NCBI GenBank assembly: GCA_964386865.1
Contig: CAYLUN010000177.1
Location: 1-6,627, forward strand
DNA length: 6,627 nucleotides
From: CAYLUN01 sp964386865
GTDB taxonomy: Bacteria > Verrucomicrobiota > Kiritimatiellia > RFP12 > UBA1067
Reading direction: 5' to 3'
In this document: piece after piece, positions 6,108-6,627 of the stretch
Position numbering within the stretch: position 1 is the first letter of the stretch
How the letters are laid out: every line of letters begins with the position of its first letter
Program-made: the position numbers and the translations under genes
The notes under the pieces: generated by a model
Databases searched by the model: none
Told to the model about the DNA's origin: nothing
The model's input: only the letters and a program-made list of their open reading frames with translations

Positions 6108-6627
6108 ATGAATGAAGCAACCGGCCAGTCTATCCGCATTCAGGCGCAGACCGTGAACCCGTCCCGCCACTCGGCGCGGCGCCAGGTTCTGTTCTTCTCG
6201 TGCGTCGTCTTCATGACCTCCATCGCGACATGGCTGATGGCGGACATCCTGTGGCGCGGAGGCCTGACGGGCGTCGAGACGGCGATGCTCGTGCTCTTCG
6301 TGCCTCTGTTCGGGATGGTCGCGCTCGGCTTCACGCAGGCGCTAATCGGATTTCTGGTTCTGCTCAGGAGGCGCGACTCCTACGAGATCAGCGCCACGCT
6401 GCCGTCGGGAGGGGCGAGCGCCGCGCAGCTGCCGGCGACGGCCTTGCTGATCCCGATCTACAACGAGGATGTCAGCCGCGTCTACGAAGGCCTGCGCGCG
6501 ATGTTCCTCGCGCTGGCGGGATCCGGCGTGCAGAGCCGCTTCGACTTCTTCATCCTCAGCGACTCGACGGACCCGAACAAGTGGATCGAAGAGGAGGTTG
6601 GGTGGATCGACCTCTGCAAGCAGCTCA
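6108..6627 (+). CDS. opgH: Glucan biosynthesis glucosyltransferase H (OpgH/MdoH), N-terminal part
   Basis: 173 residues are visible; the right edge cuts the gene (E. coli OpgH has about 850). OpgH is an inner-membrane family 2 glucosyltransferase that polymerises glucose from UDP-glucose into beta-1,2-glucan and moves it to the periplasm. Membrane segments lie at about 27-48 and 59-86, followed by RRRDSYEIS (87-95), ALLIPIYNEDVSRVYEGLRA (112-131) and FFILSDSTDP (147-156), the opening of the GT2 domain; D152 is in the position of the first nucleotide-sugar-binding Asp. These match OpgH segment by segment. Only about 26 residues precede the first membrane helix, against roughly 140 in E. coli. 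The ATG at 6108 has no Shine-Dalgarno site in the 35-base gap after the preceding gene. The frame stays open upstream to at least 6051 without an ATG, GTG or TTG, so 6108 is the best start in view. Confidence 0.93.
   Translation, partial: MNEATGQSIRIQAQTVNPSRHSARRQVLFFSCVVFMTSIATWLMADILWRGGLTGVETAMLVLFVPLFGMVALGFTQALIGFLVLLRRRDSYEISATLPSGGASAAQLPATALLIPIYNEDVSRVYEGLRAMFLALAGSGVQSRFDFFILSDSTDPNKWIEEEVGWIDLCKQL

Noticed and set aside
5611..6170. Minus-strand open frames opposite the 198-residue gene and the opgH start.
   Set aside because: The plus-strand gene fits the operon spacing and has a coherent membrane segment; the minus frames have neither context nor recognisable domains.

Overview
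The window is a GC-rich (roughly two thirds G+C by eye), densely coding stretch of a Gram-negative-type bacterial chromosome. It holds six genes: two on the minus strand at the left and four on the plus strand. The Gram-negative reading rests on a lipobox-bearing exo-glycosidase and on opgG/opgH, which make periplasmic glucans. A free-standing AICAR transformylase (not fused to IMP cyclohydrolase), a GH92 lipoprotein and opgGH together would fit a high-GC member of the PVC group (Verrucomicrobiota, Kiritimatiellota or Lentisphaerota) or a deltaproteobacterium-like lineage. This placement is inference and is weak.

Left, minus strand (1-1472): the start of a stand-alone purine-biosynthesis AICAR formyltransferase runs off the left edge. 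Upstream of it on the same strand is an exported protein with a TPR-like helical middle and a C-terminal FMN_bind domain, which carries a clear covalent flavin-attachment motif (DAVTGAT). Between 1472 and 1554 lies a compact divergent control region with overlapping promoter-like elements on both strands.

Middle, plus strand (1554-3752): a complete GH92 family alpha-mannosidase lipoprotein. It is followed by a 170-base gap holding three inverted repeats without T-tracts and a good extended -10 promoter.

Right, plus strand (3923-6627): an osmoregulated periplasmic glucan operon of opgG, an unrecognised 198-residue tail-anchored protein that overlaps opgG by 25 bases, and opgH, which is cut by the right edge. 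OpgH would synthesise and translocate the beta-1,2-glucan chain at the inner membrane, and OpgG would process it in the periplasm. The middle protein is the most interesting item. The OpgH here lacks the long cytoplasmic N-terminal region of the E. coli protein, and the small protein placed directly before it may be that region encoded separately, or a new partner. No RNA genes, mobile elements, CRISPR arrays or long repeats were seen.
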